A stretch of 44,704 bases of DNA, taken from the NCBI GenBank assembly GCA_004282875.1, contig SHLT01000008.1, forward strand, positions 1-44,704, given 5' to 3'. This document shows, in pieces, positions 8,205 through 17,366 of the stretch (position 1 is the first letter of the stretch; every line of letters starts with the position of its first letter). The DNA comes from Chromatiales bacterium. GTDB lineage: Bacteria; Pseudomonadota; Gammaproteobacteria; Steroidobacterales; Woeseiaceae. The position numbers and the translations under genes were made by a program. The notes under the pieces are model-generated. The model ran no database searches, had not been told where the DNA came from, and saw nothing but the letters and a program-made list of their open reading frames with translations.

Positions 8205-10321
8205 GCGCTGCCTAGCTGGAACGCAATCAGCGCACCGAGATACCCGATCGCCGTCATGTAACCCCAGGCAAACACCGGCCACCGCCAGGTATTGGTCTCG
8301 CGCCGGATGATCGCAAGCGTTGCCGCGCATTGCAGGCAGCAGGCGTAGAAGATCAGCAGGCCGATCACCATCGGCAGCGTAAATACTTTGGACCCGTCGG
8401 GCCGCGTCGCCGACTTCAGGCGCCCGGACAGCGTTCCTTCGTCGGCCTCGTCGCCAACGGCATAAACCGTCCCCAGCACGGCAATGACCACTTCACGCGC
8501 CGGGAATCCCGCGATAACGGCCGACGACACGCGCCAGTCCCAGCCCAGCGGTTCGAACACGGGTTCAACGACTTTGCCTGCTCGGCCAAGCCAGCTTTGC
8601 TCCATTTGCAGAGCGGCTGATGTATTGGCATCGAGGCCCGGATCGATGTCATCGGAGCGAGGAAAATAGGCCAGCGCCCAGACGATGACCGCTACGGCGA
8701 AGATCACGGTGCCGGCACGCTTGAGAAATACCTTGGCGCGGCCCAGCAGCTGAATGGCCACCGTCTGCAGGTTGGGCCGCCGAAACTCGGGGAGCATCAG
8801 CGCGAAGGGTGGTTTCGGTCCGCGCAAGGCCGTCTTGCGCATGAGCAGTGCCGTCAGGATGCCCATGACGATGCCGAACAGGTACAGACCGAACAGCACC
8901 AGCCCCTGCAGATTCAGAAAGCCGACGTTGGTCGCGGGAACAAACGCCGCAATGAGCAGCGCGTACACGGGTAACCTGGCCGAACAGGTCATGAACGGTG
9001 CCGCCATGATCGTCGCTATACGGTCGCGGCGGCTCGGTATGACGCGCGTCGCCATGATGCCGGGCACCGCGCAGGCGAAGCTGGAGATCATGGGAATGAT
9101 CGACTGGCCCGACAACCCGACCGAGCGCATCGCCCGGTCCATGAGATAAGCGGCACGCGCCAGGTAGCCGGAATCTTCCAGCAGGATGATGAACAGGAAC
9201 AGGATGATGATCTGCGGCAGGAAGATGACGACGCTGCCGACACCGGCAATCACACCGTCAGCAATCAGGCTCGAGAACGCGTTATCGCCTAGCGCGGAAA
9301 AAACGCTTGTGCTCAGCGACGACGATGTCGCATCGATCGCGTCCATGATCGGTGTGGCCCATGCGAACACCGCCTGGAAGACGATAGCCATCACCAGGAA
9401 CAAGCCGATGGTTCCCGGGACCGGGAGGTTGAGAAAATCCGTTACGCGGGTTCGCCACGACACGTAGGCCGGTGCCGCCTTCTGCACCTTGTCGAGGACA
9501 TCGCGAACCCATGCGTAGCGAATGTGGGCGTCCCGCGCGATGGGCGGCTCGTCGCCGAATAGCGCCGCGCGGAGCGCGTCGATTTTCGAGCGTCCACGGT
9601 CACTCAGCTTCGCAACGATGGCCTGGTTCGCTGCGGTCGGACCGTCGATCAGCAAGCGTTCGAGTTCAGCAAAACGCAGCCGCTCGTGAGCGCCTTCGGC
9701 CGCCTCGGCGGCGGCCTCTGTCAGTTCGGGCCAGACTCGAATGCGGCGCGGCGGCTCGATCTCCTTGATACCGCCGATTGCCCTGCGCAGCATCTCGAGA
9801 CCTGCGCCCGTAGTGGCAACAACCGGGTATACCGGCACGCCGAGCAATGCACTCAGCGCCGCCGTGTCGACCTGGATGCCGCTTTTCTCTGCGGCGTCCG
9901 TCATCGTCAACGCCACGATCATCGGCAGCTCGAGGTCCACGAGTTGCTGCACAAGAAACAGGCCCTGGTAGAGATTGGTCGCGTCGAGTACCGCAAGAAT
10001 GCCGTCGGGCGATTGCGTTCCTTCTATACGCCCGAAGATCACGTCGACCGCAATATGTTCTTCCAGCGAATGCGCACTCAGGGAATGCGTGCCGGGAAGG
10101 TCGACCAGCTCGACCAGGGCGTCGTCGGTCTTGAGATAGCCGACGTGTTTTTCAACGGTGACGCCGGGGTAATTGCCAATGCGCTGCTTCAGCCCGGTCA
10201 GGCGATTGAACAACGTGCTCTTGCCGGAATTCGGATTGCCGACAACCGCAATGCTCGCCTCAGTGCGCTTTGCTACGGTTATCTCATTGGCGGGGATTCG
10301 GATTTCGGAGGTTTTAGTCAC
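8201..10321 (-). CDS. feoB: Ferrous iron transporter FeoB
   Basis: Inner-membrane Fe(II) transporter of 706 residues. The cytoplasmic N-terminal G domain has G1 GNPNSGKS (28-35), the FeoB-specific IGNYPGVTVEK and G3 DLPG (74-77). The expected G4 motif NxxD appears as TMTD (139-142), an unusual loss of the guanine-recognising Asn. The C-terminal half contains the paired Gate (nucleoside-recognition) membrane regions with the FeoB cysteine motifs ACAVPGIMATR and MTCSARLPVY and the final IFYACCLQCAATL segment. It overlaps feoA by 8 nt, so the two are translationally coupled. There is no feoC. Transcription is expected from the Fur-controlled promoter at 10617-10645. Confidence 0.97.
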   Translation of the reverse strand: MTKTSEIRIPANEITVAKRTEASIAVVGNPNSGKSTLFNRLTGLKQRIGNYPGVTVEKHVGYLKTDDALVELVDLPGTHSLSAHSLEEHIAVDVIFGRIEGTQSPDGILAVLDATNLYQGLFLVQQLVDLELPMIVALTMTDAAEKSGIQVDTAALSALLGVPVYPVVATTGAGLEMLRRAIGGIKEIEPPRRIRVWPELTEAAAEAAEGAHERLRFAELERLLIDGPTAANQAIVAKLSDRGRSKIDALRAALFGDEPPIARDAHIRYAWVRDVLDKVQKAAPAYVSWRTRVTDFLNLPVPGTIGLFLVMAIVFQAVFAWATPIMDAIDATSSSLSTSVFSALGDNAFSSLIADGVIAGVGSVVIFLPQIIILFLFIILLEDSGYLARAAYLMDRAMRSVGLSGQSIIPMISSFACAVPGIMATRVIPSRRDRIATIMAAPFMTCSARLPVYALLIAAFVPATNVGFLNLQGLVLFGLYLFGIVMGILTALLMRKTALRGPKPPFALMLPEFRRPNLQTVAIQLLGRAKVFLKRAGTVIFAVAVIVWALAYFPRSDDIDPGLDANTSAALQMEQSWLGRAGKVVEPVFEPLGWDWRVSSAVIAGFPAREVVIAVLGTVYAVGDEADEGTLSGRLKSATRPDGSKVFTLPMVIGLLIFYACCLQCAATLAIIRRETNTWRWPVFAWGYMTAIGYLGALIAFQLGSA

Positions 10322-10565
10322 CAGCCACTACGGGTACAACCTTGAAATGGCGGGCATGCTCCTGGCGCAGGGAAATGCCGCATCCAAAGAGGCGGAATTC
10401 CATCGGGTCGCCGCCTATCGCGGAACTGGCGTGCTCGACCTCTGTACCCTCCACAAGGCCCAGAACCATGAGGCGCTGTACCTGGGGGTCGGCCGCGTTA
10501 ATCGCGCGGATTACGCCCTTCTGGCCGCGTTTGAGGCTTGCCAATGTGCTGCCGTTGATCGCCAT
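10314..10565 (-). CDS. feoA: Ferrous iron transport protein A
   Basis: The 83-residue SH3-like FeoA protein starts MAINGSTLASLKRGQKGVIRAI. It has the characteristic RLMVLGLVEGTEVE turn and the FGCGISLRQEHARHF segment. FeoA is a small cytoplasmic partner that binds FeoB and is needed for Fe(II) uptake. It is the first gene of a feoAB operon. Its start lies about 52 nt downstream of a promoter overlapped by a Fur box, so repression by iron is expected. Confidence 0.95.
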   Translation of the reverse strand: MAINGSTLASLKRGQKGVIRAINAADPQVQRLMVLGLVEGTEVEHASSAIGGDPMEFRLFGCGISLRQEHARHFKVVPVVAGD

Positions 10566-10616
10566 AACGTCCTATAAAACCTGGATTTTTCCGACACTCT
10601 CTGGACTGTGGGATAA

Positions 10617-10645
10617 ATGATAATGATTCGCATTACGAACTGCAA
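10617..10645 (-). promoter_or_regulatory. feoAB promoter
   Basis: On the minus strand a TTGCAG -35 box (10645-10640) and a TATCAT -10 box (10622-10617) are separated by exactly 17 bp. The Fur box at 10619-10637 covers the spacer and part of the -10 box, the classical position for iron-dependent repression. Confidence 0.6.
10619..10637. promoter_or_regulatory. Fur box
   Basis: GATAATGATTCGCATTACG matches the 19-bp Fur consensus at 14 of 19 positions, including the complete left half GATAATGAT. It sits directly in front of feoAB. This is standard iron-responsive control. Confidence 0.75.
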
Positions 10646-10681
10646 TAGGCAATTGTACGGATGAGTTAAAGGTCTTCTTTT

Positions 10682-11317
10682 TCAACAAGCCGGTTTGCCG
10701 AACTCCTCGGGCAACACCGACTCGATACGCTCCATCACGTCGAGGCGATGCACCAGGTCGTGGATGTAATCGAGCTGGTCGGTCTCGAGTACCAACACGT
10801 CGCTCATGTCGTAGGACTCGATCCAGCCCTCGTACAGTCGCTCCAGCCGCTTCAGGTAGGCCAGCGGCACGTCCTGCTCCATTTTGCGGCCACGCAGCTT
10901 GATGCGTTGTCGCAGGGGGCGCATGGAACAGCGCAGGTAGATCATGAGGTCCGGCGGGCGAATCGCGTCGAGGATGGCATGGTAAAAGCCGCGGTAGGTT
11001 TCCCAGTCCCGCTTCGAGATCTTGCGCATCTGGTGCAGCGCGGTCGCGAAAATTTCCGCATCTTCGAAAATCGTCCTGTCCAGCGCGACGACGCCCGGCT
11101 GGCGATCAAGCTCCTGGTGGAGTCGAAACTTGTTGGAAAGGAAGTACAGCTGCGACTGGAATGCCCAGCGTTTCATGTCCTTGTAGAAGTCGCCGAGATA
11201 CGGGTTTTCGTCATTGGGTTCGTAGAAGGGCGCGACACCGTAAGTGCGATGCAGGAATTCGACCAGCGTCGACTTGCCGGTTCCCATGTTGCCGGCAATT
11301 GCGATCGAGCGTTTCAT
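10682..11317 (-). CDS. Deoxynucleoside kinase (dNK/dGK family)
   Basis: The 211-residue P-loop kinase phosphorylates deoxynucleosides in the salvage pathway. The Walker A motif is GNMGTGKST (residues 9-17). The DRTIFEDAEIF segment contains the DR(S/T) motif of the dNK family, and the arginine-rich LID is LRGRKMEQDVP. The family contains deoxyguanosine, deoxyadenosine and thymidine-2 type kinases; the base specificity is not readable here. It is divergent from hypoxanthine phosphoribosyltransferase across an 18-bp spacer, so the pair forms a purine/nucleoside salvage locus. The very short spacer implies overlapping or gene-internal promoters. Confidence 0.9.
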   Translation of the reverse strand: MKRSIAIAGNMGTGKSTLVEFLHRTYGVAPFYEPNDENPYLGDFYKDMKRWAFQSQLYFLSNKFRLHQELDRQPGVVALDRTIFEDAEIFATALHQMRKISKRDWETYRGFYHAILDAIRPPDLMIYLRCSMRPLRQRIKLRGRKMEQDVPLAYLKRLERLYEGWIESYDMSDVLVLETDQLDYIHDLVHRLDVMERIESVLPEEFGKPAC

Positions 11318-11335
11318 ACCCTATTCTCGAAACCC

Positions 11336-11863
11336 ATGACAATGCCTGTTGTACTGATTAGCGAAGAGGAAATCCAGAGCCGCGTCCAGGATCTGGCCGC
11401 GCAGATTTCTGCCGACTACGATGACAACGACGAGCTGGTCCTGATTGGCGTTCTCAAGGGATCGTTTATTTTTCTTGCGGACCTGTCGCGCCGCCTCACG
11501 ATTCCGAGAACCATCGAGTTCATCGCCGTATCGAGCTATGGCAGTGGTAGTCGGTCATCGGGCGCCGTACGCCTTGTAATGGACGTGCGCGGCAATATTG
11601 AAGACAAGCACGTGCTGATCGTCGAGGATATTGTCGACACGGGACACACGCTGAAATACCTGATCGGCATGCTCGAGTCGCACCGGCCGGCCTCGGTGCG
11701 CACCTGCGCCCTGGTGCGCAAGGCCGAAAGCGCCGAGGTAGACGTTAAGGTCGACTACCTCGGCTTCGACATCGGCAATGAATGGGTGGTTGGCTACGGG
11801 CTGGATTACGCCGAGCAGAACAGGACATTGCCCTACATCGGCGTCGTCACACCGGACGACTAG
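11336..11863 (+). CDS. hpt: Hypoxanthine (guanine) phosphoribosyltransferase
   Basis: The 175-residue type I phosphoribosyltransferase has the PRPP-binding loop VLIVEDIVDTGHTL and the usual N-terminal LIGVLKGSFIFLADLSR. It also has a C-terminal hood with GFDIGNEWVVGYGLDYAEQNR, as in Hpt. It converts hypoxanthine or guanine plus PRPP to IMP or GMP. The start is ATG 11336 (MTMPVVLISEEEI); the upstream in-frame extension is antisense to the kinase gene and is rejected. Its stop codon directly abuts the stop codon of the convergent protease gene. Confidence 0.95.
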   Translation: MTMPVVLISEEEIQSRVQDLAAQISADYDDNDELVLIGVLKGSFIFLADLSRRLTIPRTIEFIAVSSYGSGSRSSGAVRLVMDVRGNIEDKHVLIVEDIVDTGHTLKYLIGMLESHRPASVRTCALVRKAESAEVDVKVDYLGFDIGNEWVVGYGLDYAEQNRTLPYIGVVTPDD

Positions 11864-13948
11864 TCAGCCGGCATCATCCGTCGGCTGGGCGTCGTCATTC
11901 ATGGTCGGGCTGGCCGAATCCAGGTCCCACAGCGACAGGCCGCGCACACCATCCGTCCAGATGTAGCCGTTCGCGTCGACGCCATCCGTCCAGATATAGC
12001 CGTTCGCGTCGACACCGCCATCGGTCCAGACATAACCGAACGCAGCGACACCGCCGTCGGTCCACAAGGCGCCGTTAGCCCAGATCGAGCCGTCGGTCCA
12101 GATGTAGCCGTTCGCGTTGACACCACCGTCGGTCCAGATGAAGCCGTTGGCGCTGACACCGCCGTCGGTCCAGAGGGCGCCGTTGGCTGACACGTTGCTG
12201 TCGGTCCACATGTAACCGGCGCCCCACACTTCATCACCCCAGAGCGAGGACGTGTCTTCCATCAGCGTACCGCCAGTCTCGGCGTCATGGACGAGCAGCG
12301 GCGACAAAGCCTCGCCCGTGACGACACCGGTTTCTTCCAGGGCTGCCTCGATATCCAGCAGGCCGGCACCGGCAACGACCGGTGCCTCATCGAGCTTCTT
12401 GGAAGAGCGCATGAGGCGCGCCTTGACCGTCGCGGGCGACAGTGTCGGGTCCTTCTCCAACATCAGGGCAGCCGCGGCCGCCACCATCGGTGTCGCCATG
12501 CTCGTGCCGGACATTGTCATGTAGTTGTCGTCGCAGGCGTCCTGAGTAGTGCACGCCACGACCAACCCGGGAAGCAGCAATTCTAAATAGGAATTCTTCG
12601 GAGACGCAGCAATCAGCCGGTTACCGGGAGCGACCAGGTCCGGTTTGGATACGTGATCACCGATCGACGGTCCTCTCGAGGAGAACGTCGACACGTAGTC
12701 ATCACTGTAATCATCACCCGTGTTGTTATCGGTCAACGAGCCAACGGTTATTACTTTGCGAGAGTTGGCCGGACTTGTTATCGAGAAATAGCCTTCGCGC
12801 CCGTAGTTGCCCGCGGCGACTGCAACAACGATGCCGCTGTCCCAGAGCTGCTCTACCGCCAGAACCAGAGGATCCGTGGTATTGGATTCCGATATCGGCT
12901 TACCGAGCGACAGGTTGGCTACGCGCACGTCGAAGTACGAACCATACTGCAGCAGCCAGTCGAGCGCGGCCATGACGTCGGACATGTTTCCCTGTCCATT
13001 GCCATCGAGCACCTGGAGGGAGATGATCTTGGCGCCGCCGGCCGGTCCCTTGTACTTACCTGACGACCCCTGCCCGTTACCCGCAATAATGCCGGCAACG
13101 TGCGTACCATGTCCGTAGCCGTCAACACGATCCTGGTCGTTGTGTAATTTGATCTCGCCGCTTGCGCCGACTTCCGGTTGCGGATACGCCCCGCCGAGGA
13201 AGCTGTACTGGCGGACGTCAGCGGCGATATCGGTGTGATATGAGACACCGGAGTCGAGCACCGCGATACCGATATTGCCACCATTGTAGGTCGCGTTATT
13301 CGACGGCAATACCGGCGATTTCGCTGCTGCACGTGACGATCGGGACGTTGCGCTGACAGCATCATCAAGCGATACGCGATCGACATTCTCTTCGATTGCG
13401 AGCGCCACGAGTGAATCAGCAGGGAGGCGAACAGCAAGCAGTTTCAGCACATCGTAGTGCCTGATAACTTCTCCGCCGAGACTCTCGATGCGACCGTCTT
13501 CGAACAGCTCGGGATGGTCGGCATAGCTGACGATCAGGTCGGCTGGCTGCTGACCACCGGCTCGCGCCAGCGCCGCAACCGGGCCGCTCATCTTCGAGTG
13601 CGGCGTGCGTGGCTGCTTGGCTTCGGATTCGCCGGCGTCGCGTGCGCTCTGCGCGCCAGGCGCCGTACGCCATGTTCCCGCAGGCGCGTCGCCAGGCGTC
13701 GGCACATAGGCGGGAATCACGGAATCGTCAACGAGGAACGGTGCCTGTTCAGGACCGGCCAGGTTGACCGCCGAGTTGCCAGCGTTAGACGTCGGCACAG
13801 CATGCGGGGAACCAGCGGCTACCGCCACCCCGATGCTCGCAGCGTGGACGTCACCAGTCGGAGCCTCTTGACCACTGTTGGTGTACAGCATGAATGCTGC
13901 GGCGCCAATAACAGCTGTAAAGGCAATTTTCTTAGTGATGTTGTTCAT
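11864..13948 (-). CDS. Exported subtilisin-like (S8) serine protease with C-terminal WTDGG repeats
   Basis: The 694-residue protein has an N-terminal signal or anchor (KKIAFTAVIGAAAFMLYT), a linker/propeptide-like region to about residue 215, then a complete S8 domain. Its catalytic triad is Asp232 (AVLDSGV), His280 (YGHGTHVAGI) and Ser483 (MSGTSMATP), with the oxyanion Asn in AAGNYG. After the protease domain come about seven 12-residue repeats of the form WTDGGVxANGxI (residues 581-668) and a short acidic tail. The start codon overlaps the stop of the upstream diguanylate cyclase gene (ATGA), so the two are translationally coupled. The repeats may be a surface or substrate-binding module. 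Similar W-rich tails occur on other exported subtilases, but I cannot name this one. Confidence 0.93.
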   Translation of the reverse strand: MNNITKKIAFTAVIGAAAFMLYTNSGQEAPTGDVHAASIGVAVAAGSPHAVPTSNAGNSAVNLAGPEQAPFLVDDSVIPAYVPTPGDAPAGTWRTAPGAQSARDAGESEAKQPRTPHSKMSGPVAALARAGGQQPADLIVSYADHPELFEDGRIESLGGEVIRHYDVLKLLAVRLPADSLVALAIEENVDRVSLDDAVSATSRSSRAAAKSPVLPSNNATYNGGNIGIAVLDSGVSYHTDIAADVRQYSFLGGAYPQPEVGASGEIKLHNDQDRVDGYGHGTHVAGIIAGNGQGSSGKYKGPAGGAKIISLQVLDGNGQGNMSDVMAALDWLLQYGSYFDVRVANLSLGKPISESNTTDPLVLAVEQLWDSGIVVAVAAGNYGREGYFSITSPANSRKVITVGSLTDNNTGDDYSDDYVSTFSSRGPSIGDHVSKPDLVAPGNRLIAASPKNSYLELLLPGLVVACTTQDACDDNYMTMSGTSMATPMVAAAAALMLEKDPTLSPATVKARLMRSSKKLDEAPVVAGAGLLDIEAALEETGVVTGEALSPLLVHDAETGGTLMEDTSSLWGDEVWGAGYMWTDSNVSANGALWTDGGVSANGFIWTDGGVNANGYIWTDGSIWANGALWTDGGVAAFGYVWTDGGVDANGYIWTDGVDANGYIWTDGVRGLSLWDLDSASPTMNDDAQPTDDAG
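11957..12208 (-). repeat. 36-bp coding tandem repeat in the protease gene
   Basis: Seven units of about 36 bp (the seventh is 33 bp) and a partial eighth encode WTD(G/S)(G/N)VxANGxx. The first Trp codon is at 12208 and the last at 11957-11959. Substitutions are spread between units and the third and fourth positions vary (SN, GG, GS). The array is diverged, not freshly expanded. Confidence 0.9.
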
Positions 13949-16900
13949 GACTGAACCTGCCTTGATGCAAAGTTGAGTGCGGGCCTTTCCGCCGCGTCTG
14001 GTTGATGAGTTAAAAGCTTGCCCGCACGCTTGGCACGGAACAGAAGGGATGTTGGCTCGAGTTCGCCGTCCTCGACGACGTAGCTCGTGGACGCTTCGCT
14101 TGGCGTAAACATGCCCGCCCAGGCATTGCGTTTCTTTTTGGCCTCGTACATGAGGCCGTCCGCAAGGCTGATGATCTGGTCGAGACCCGACTCATCGAGC
14201 TGCGCACGGAACAACGGGTACGCGGCAAAACCGATGGAACAGGTAGTCTTCGCGATCTGGCCGTCACCGAGCGAGAAATTGGTCGCCGCAACTGCCAGGC
14301 GAATCCGTTCAGCCAACGCCTCGGATTCATCCGGCCGCGTCTGCTTGGCAATCACCAGGAATTCATCGCCACCCCAACGAATGACGAAGTCAGAACGGCG
14401 GCAGGTGCCCAGCAGTACGTCGCGAACCTGGAGCAACATTTCGTCGCCCGCTGCGTGCCCGTACGTATCATTGATCGGCTTGAAGTTATCGAGGTCGATC
14501 ATCATGAAGATCAGATCAACCGAGTCGCTTTGGTCAATACCCTGCTGCTCGTTGTCGATGCGGCGCTTTGCCACCTCGAGGTCTTTCGACACTTCTTCGA
14601 AGACGAAGCGACGGTTGCGCAGTCCCGTCAATGGGTCACTCAGGCTGCTTTCCTGCAGTGCCTGGTTCAGCAGCTTGAGCTGCTGGTTGCGGTCGGTGAG
14701 CTGCTCGGTCCGCGCATCGACTTCCTGTTCGAGGCGGCGACTGTATTCTTCTTCGCGGCGGACTTTGCGCTTGTGCGCCAGCCACAGGAACACAGCTGCC
14801 TGGATCACGAGAGCAATGTAGGCAAGGTACGCCCACCACGTGGCCCACGGAGGAGCCGCAACCCGTACCGGCAACGTGTAGCCAGACTCGTTCCAGACAC
14901 CCGCGCTGTTGGCTGCCCTGACTCGCAGAAGGTAGGTCCCGGCATCGAGGTCCGTGTAGGTTACGCGGCGCTCGTTGCCCAGGCTGATCCAGTCCTTGTC
15001 AAAGCCCTCGAGCTTGTAGGCGTACTGGTTTCTGGACGGCGCAGCGAAATCGAGAGCCGCGAATTCGAACGATACGACGTCGTCGCGGTAACCAAGATCA
15101 ATGCCCTCATTCTCATCGATTGGCACATCCGACTTGGTCGGATCGCTCATGTTGTGAAAAGCCGTCAGCATTACGGCGGGCACCACGATGCTCGCGTGCA
15201 GGCTGCTCGGCTCAAACGCGTTGTATCCATTGTTGCCGCCGAAGAACAGCTCGCCCCGATCGCTGCGATAGTGTGCACCGAAGTTAAACTCCTCGGACTG
15301 CAGACCATCATTACGATGCAGGTTGTTGATGTCACCGGAAATCGGGTCGTACTGGCTGATACCGTAGTTCGTGCTCATCCAGAGTTTGCCGGTATCGTCG
15401 AACTGGATCCCGTATACGACGTCGTTGGTCAGGCCGTCGACGGCAGACAGGTTCTCGAAATACAGGCTGTCCGGCGTTGCAGCGTCGCCGACGACGCGAT
15501 CCAGGCCACCGCCACGCGTCCCGACCCACACCGTGCCGTGCTTATCGACACTCAGCGAGTAGACCGTGTCGTCGGCCAGCGTCGCGGGATCATTGGGGTC
15601 GTGACGGAAATTGATGAACTCACGCGATTCCGGGTTATACAGATTAAGGCCACCGGCATCCGTTCCAATCCAGATGCGGCCGCTCTTGTCTTCCACAAAG
15701 CTCGTCACGCGATCGCTGCTCAGCGCATTTTTGCTGGCCGGCTCTGCGCTAAAGCGCTCGAAGGTCTGCGTATTGCGATCGTACCTGCTGATGCCGCCGC
15801 CAAATGTGCCCACCCACACCTGCCCGGCCGAGTCCTCGTACATCGACATGATGCCGTTGGCGCTGAGGCTGGTCGGATCGTCGGCGTCAAAGCGGAGGTT
15901 GTCTATTTTGCCGGTCTCGGGATGGATCCGGTCGATACCGCGCGTCATCGTGCCAACCCAGACCACGCCCTCACGATCGCGCATCAGGCTCATGACGCGG
16001 TCATCGCTGATCGACTGGCCGTCTTCCGGGTTATGGCGATACCGAATCACGTCGCCGCTTTCGCGGTCTGTGACCGTTACGCCATCGCCGAACGTTCCAA
16101 CCCAGAGTCGACCCTGGAAATCCTCGGTGAAGGCGGTAACCACCGGCTTGGCGTCGGTGCGCGCCGTAATTTCAGTGCCCGGCTCATAGCCGTAGGCCCA
16201 GGTGCGTGAGTTCCACTTACTGAGGCCCTGCATCTTGGTCCCGATCCACAGGACGCCACCCCGGTCCTCATAGATCGCCGTTACCGAGTTGTAGGCAAGG
16301 CTCGTTACATCCGTTTCGCTGTTGACATAGCGCACGAATTTTCCGGTCTTCGTGTCGACCAGGTTGAGGCCTTCCGTGGTGCCGACCCAGAAACGGTTCG
16401 CGCTGTCTTCGTAAATTGATGTGACGCCGTTGCCGGAGATCGTCGTGGCGTCGTCGGCGTCATGGACGAAGCGTGTAAACGTGCCGTCCTGACTGTCAAA
16501 GCGGTGCAGACCACCGCCAAACGTACCGGCCCAGATCTGCCCTGCACTATCCTCGAATACGGCACGAACGCTGTGGGCGCTCAGGCTGCCGGCATCATTG
16601 TCTATGTTTGTGTACGTCGTGGTGGAGTTCGTCTTCGGGTCAATGTGGCTGAGGCCGTGGTCGCCGCCAGCCCAGATAACACCGGTGGAATCCTGGATCA
16701 GCGTAAAGATGCTGTCCGATCCAAAGTCTGTTGTGAGTCGGTAATGAGAAAAGTGCCCGCTGTCACGATCCAGTCGGCTGAGACCGGCGTCCCGGGTACC
16801 TGCCCAGACGCCACCGTCACGGTCGATGAGGACGCGTCGCACAATGTTGCTGCCGATGGAGTCGGGATTTTCCGCATCATGCCGGTAGGTCGTAAATTCG

Positions 16901-17280
16901 CCGGACGTCCGGTCAAGCATGGAAAGACCGCCCCCGTTTGTCGCGACCCAGAGGTTGCCATCGGCGTCCTCGGCAACATCGAAAATGAAATCGCTGTGCA
17001 AAGCCGCCGCATTGCCACGCTCCCGGTGGTACCGCGAGAATTCGTACCCGTTATAGCTGTTCAGCCCATTCTCCGTGCCAAACCACATCAGGCCTTTCGA
17101 GTCCTGAAGAATGCTCAGGACATTGCTCTGTGACAGGCCGTCATCCAGCGTAATGTGCTCGAACCGCATTGGGTGATGACTGAATGAATCACTGGCCCAG
17201 ACAGGCAACGCAGGCAGAAGCAGCGTCACTACCAATGCCATACAAAGATTCTTGATTCTCTTGACGGACGTATCAGGCAC
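13945..17280 (-). CDS. Periplasmic beta-propeller sensor diguanylate cyclase
   Basis: The 1111-residue membrane protein makes c-di-GMP from two GTP. It starts at GTG 17280, placed by a strong GGAGG ribosome-binding site six bases upstream; the longer reading frame lacks one. A signal peptide (cleavage near PVWA-SD) is followed by about 14 two-component-regulator propeller repeats of the pattern (L/I)W(F/V)GT..GGL. A Y_Y_Y domain, one transmembrane segment (WATWWAYLAYIALVIQAAVF) and a coiled coil come next. The GGDEF domain has an intact GGDEF at residues 970-974 and an RxxD inhibitory site (RRSD) five residues before it. The sensor should bind a periplasmic ligand. The stop overlaps the start of the S8 protease gene. 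Confidence 0.93.
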   Translation of the reverse strand: MPDTSVKRIKNLCMALVVTLLLPALPVWASDSFSHHPMRFEHITLDDGLSQSNVLSILQDSKGLMWFGTENGLNSYNGYEFSRYHRERGNAAALHSDFIFDVAEDADGNLWVATNGGGLSMLDRTSGEFTTYRHDAENPDSIGSNIVRRVLIDRDGGVWAGTRDAGLSRLDRDSGHFSHYRLTTDFGSDSIFTLIQDSTGVIWAGGDHGLSHIDPKTNSTTTYTNIDNDAGSLSAHSVRAVFEDSAGQIWAGTFGGGLHRFDSQDGTFTRFVHDADDATTISGNGVTSIYEDSANRFWVGTTEGLNLVDTKTGKFVRYVNSETDVTSLAYNSVTAIYEDRGGVLWIGTKMQGLSKWNSRTWAYGYEPGTEITARTDAKPVVTAFTEDFQGRLWVGTFGDGVTVTDRESGDVIRYRHNPEDGQSISDDRVMSLMRDREGVVWVGTMTRGIDRIHPETGKIDNLRFDADDPTSLSANGIMSMYEDSAGQVWVGTFGGGISRYDRNTQTFERFSAEPASKNALSSDRVTSFVEDKSGRIWIGTDAGGLNLYNPESREFINFRHDPNDPATLADDTVYSLSVDKHGTVWVGTRGGGLDRVVGDAATPDSLYFENLSAVDGLTNDVVYGIQFDDTGKLWMSTNYGISQYDPISGDINNLHRNDGLQSEEFNFGAHYRSDRGELFFGGNNGYNAFEPSSLHASIVVPAVMLTAFHNMSDPTKSDVPIDENEGIDLGYRDDVVSFEFAALDFAAPSRNQYAYKLEGFDKDWISLGNERRVTYTDLDAGTYLLRVRAANSAGVWNESGYTLPVRVAAPPWATWWAYLAYIALVIQAAVFLWLAHKRKVRREEEYSRRLEQEVDARTEQLTDRNQQLKLLNQALQESSLSDPLTGLRNRRFVFEEVSKDLEVAKRRIDNEQQGIDQSDSVDLIFMMIDLDNFKPINDTYGHAAGDEMLLQVRDVLLGTCRRSDFVIRWGGDEFLVIAKQTRPDESEALAERIRLAVAATNFSLGDGQIAKTTCSIGFAAYPLFRAQLDESGLDQIISLADGLMYEAKKKRNAWAGMFTPSEASTSYVVEDGELEPTSLLFRAKRAGKLLTHQPDAAERPALNFASRQVQS

Positions 17281-17366
17281 GACCCGCTCCTCCCGTTTCT
17301 TGTGAGAATCATTAAGCCTTACGGCCAGTCGGGGGGCGTTGACCACCTTCCGTCCCCGCGCCCGGA

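Noticed and set aside
10748-11335. Upstream extension of hpt
   Set aside because: It is antisense to the deoxynucleoside kinase gene and unlike any Hpt N-terminus; the real start is 11336.
11957-12208. CRISPR-like array
   Set aside because: The units are 36-bp coding repeats without spacers and translate to WTDGG repeats in the protease frame.
14455-16209. 584-residue plus-strand open frame
   Set aside because: It is antisense to the propeller cyclase, has no recognisable domain and reflects high GC with biased codon use of the real gene.
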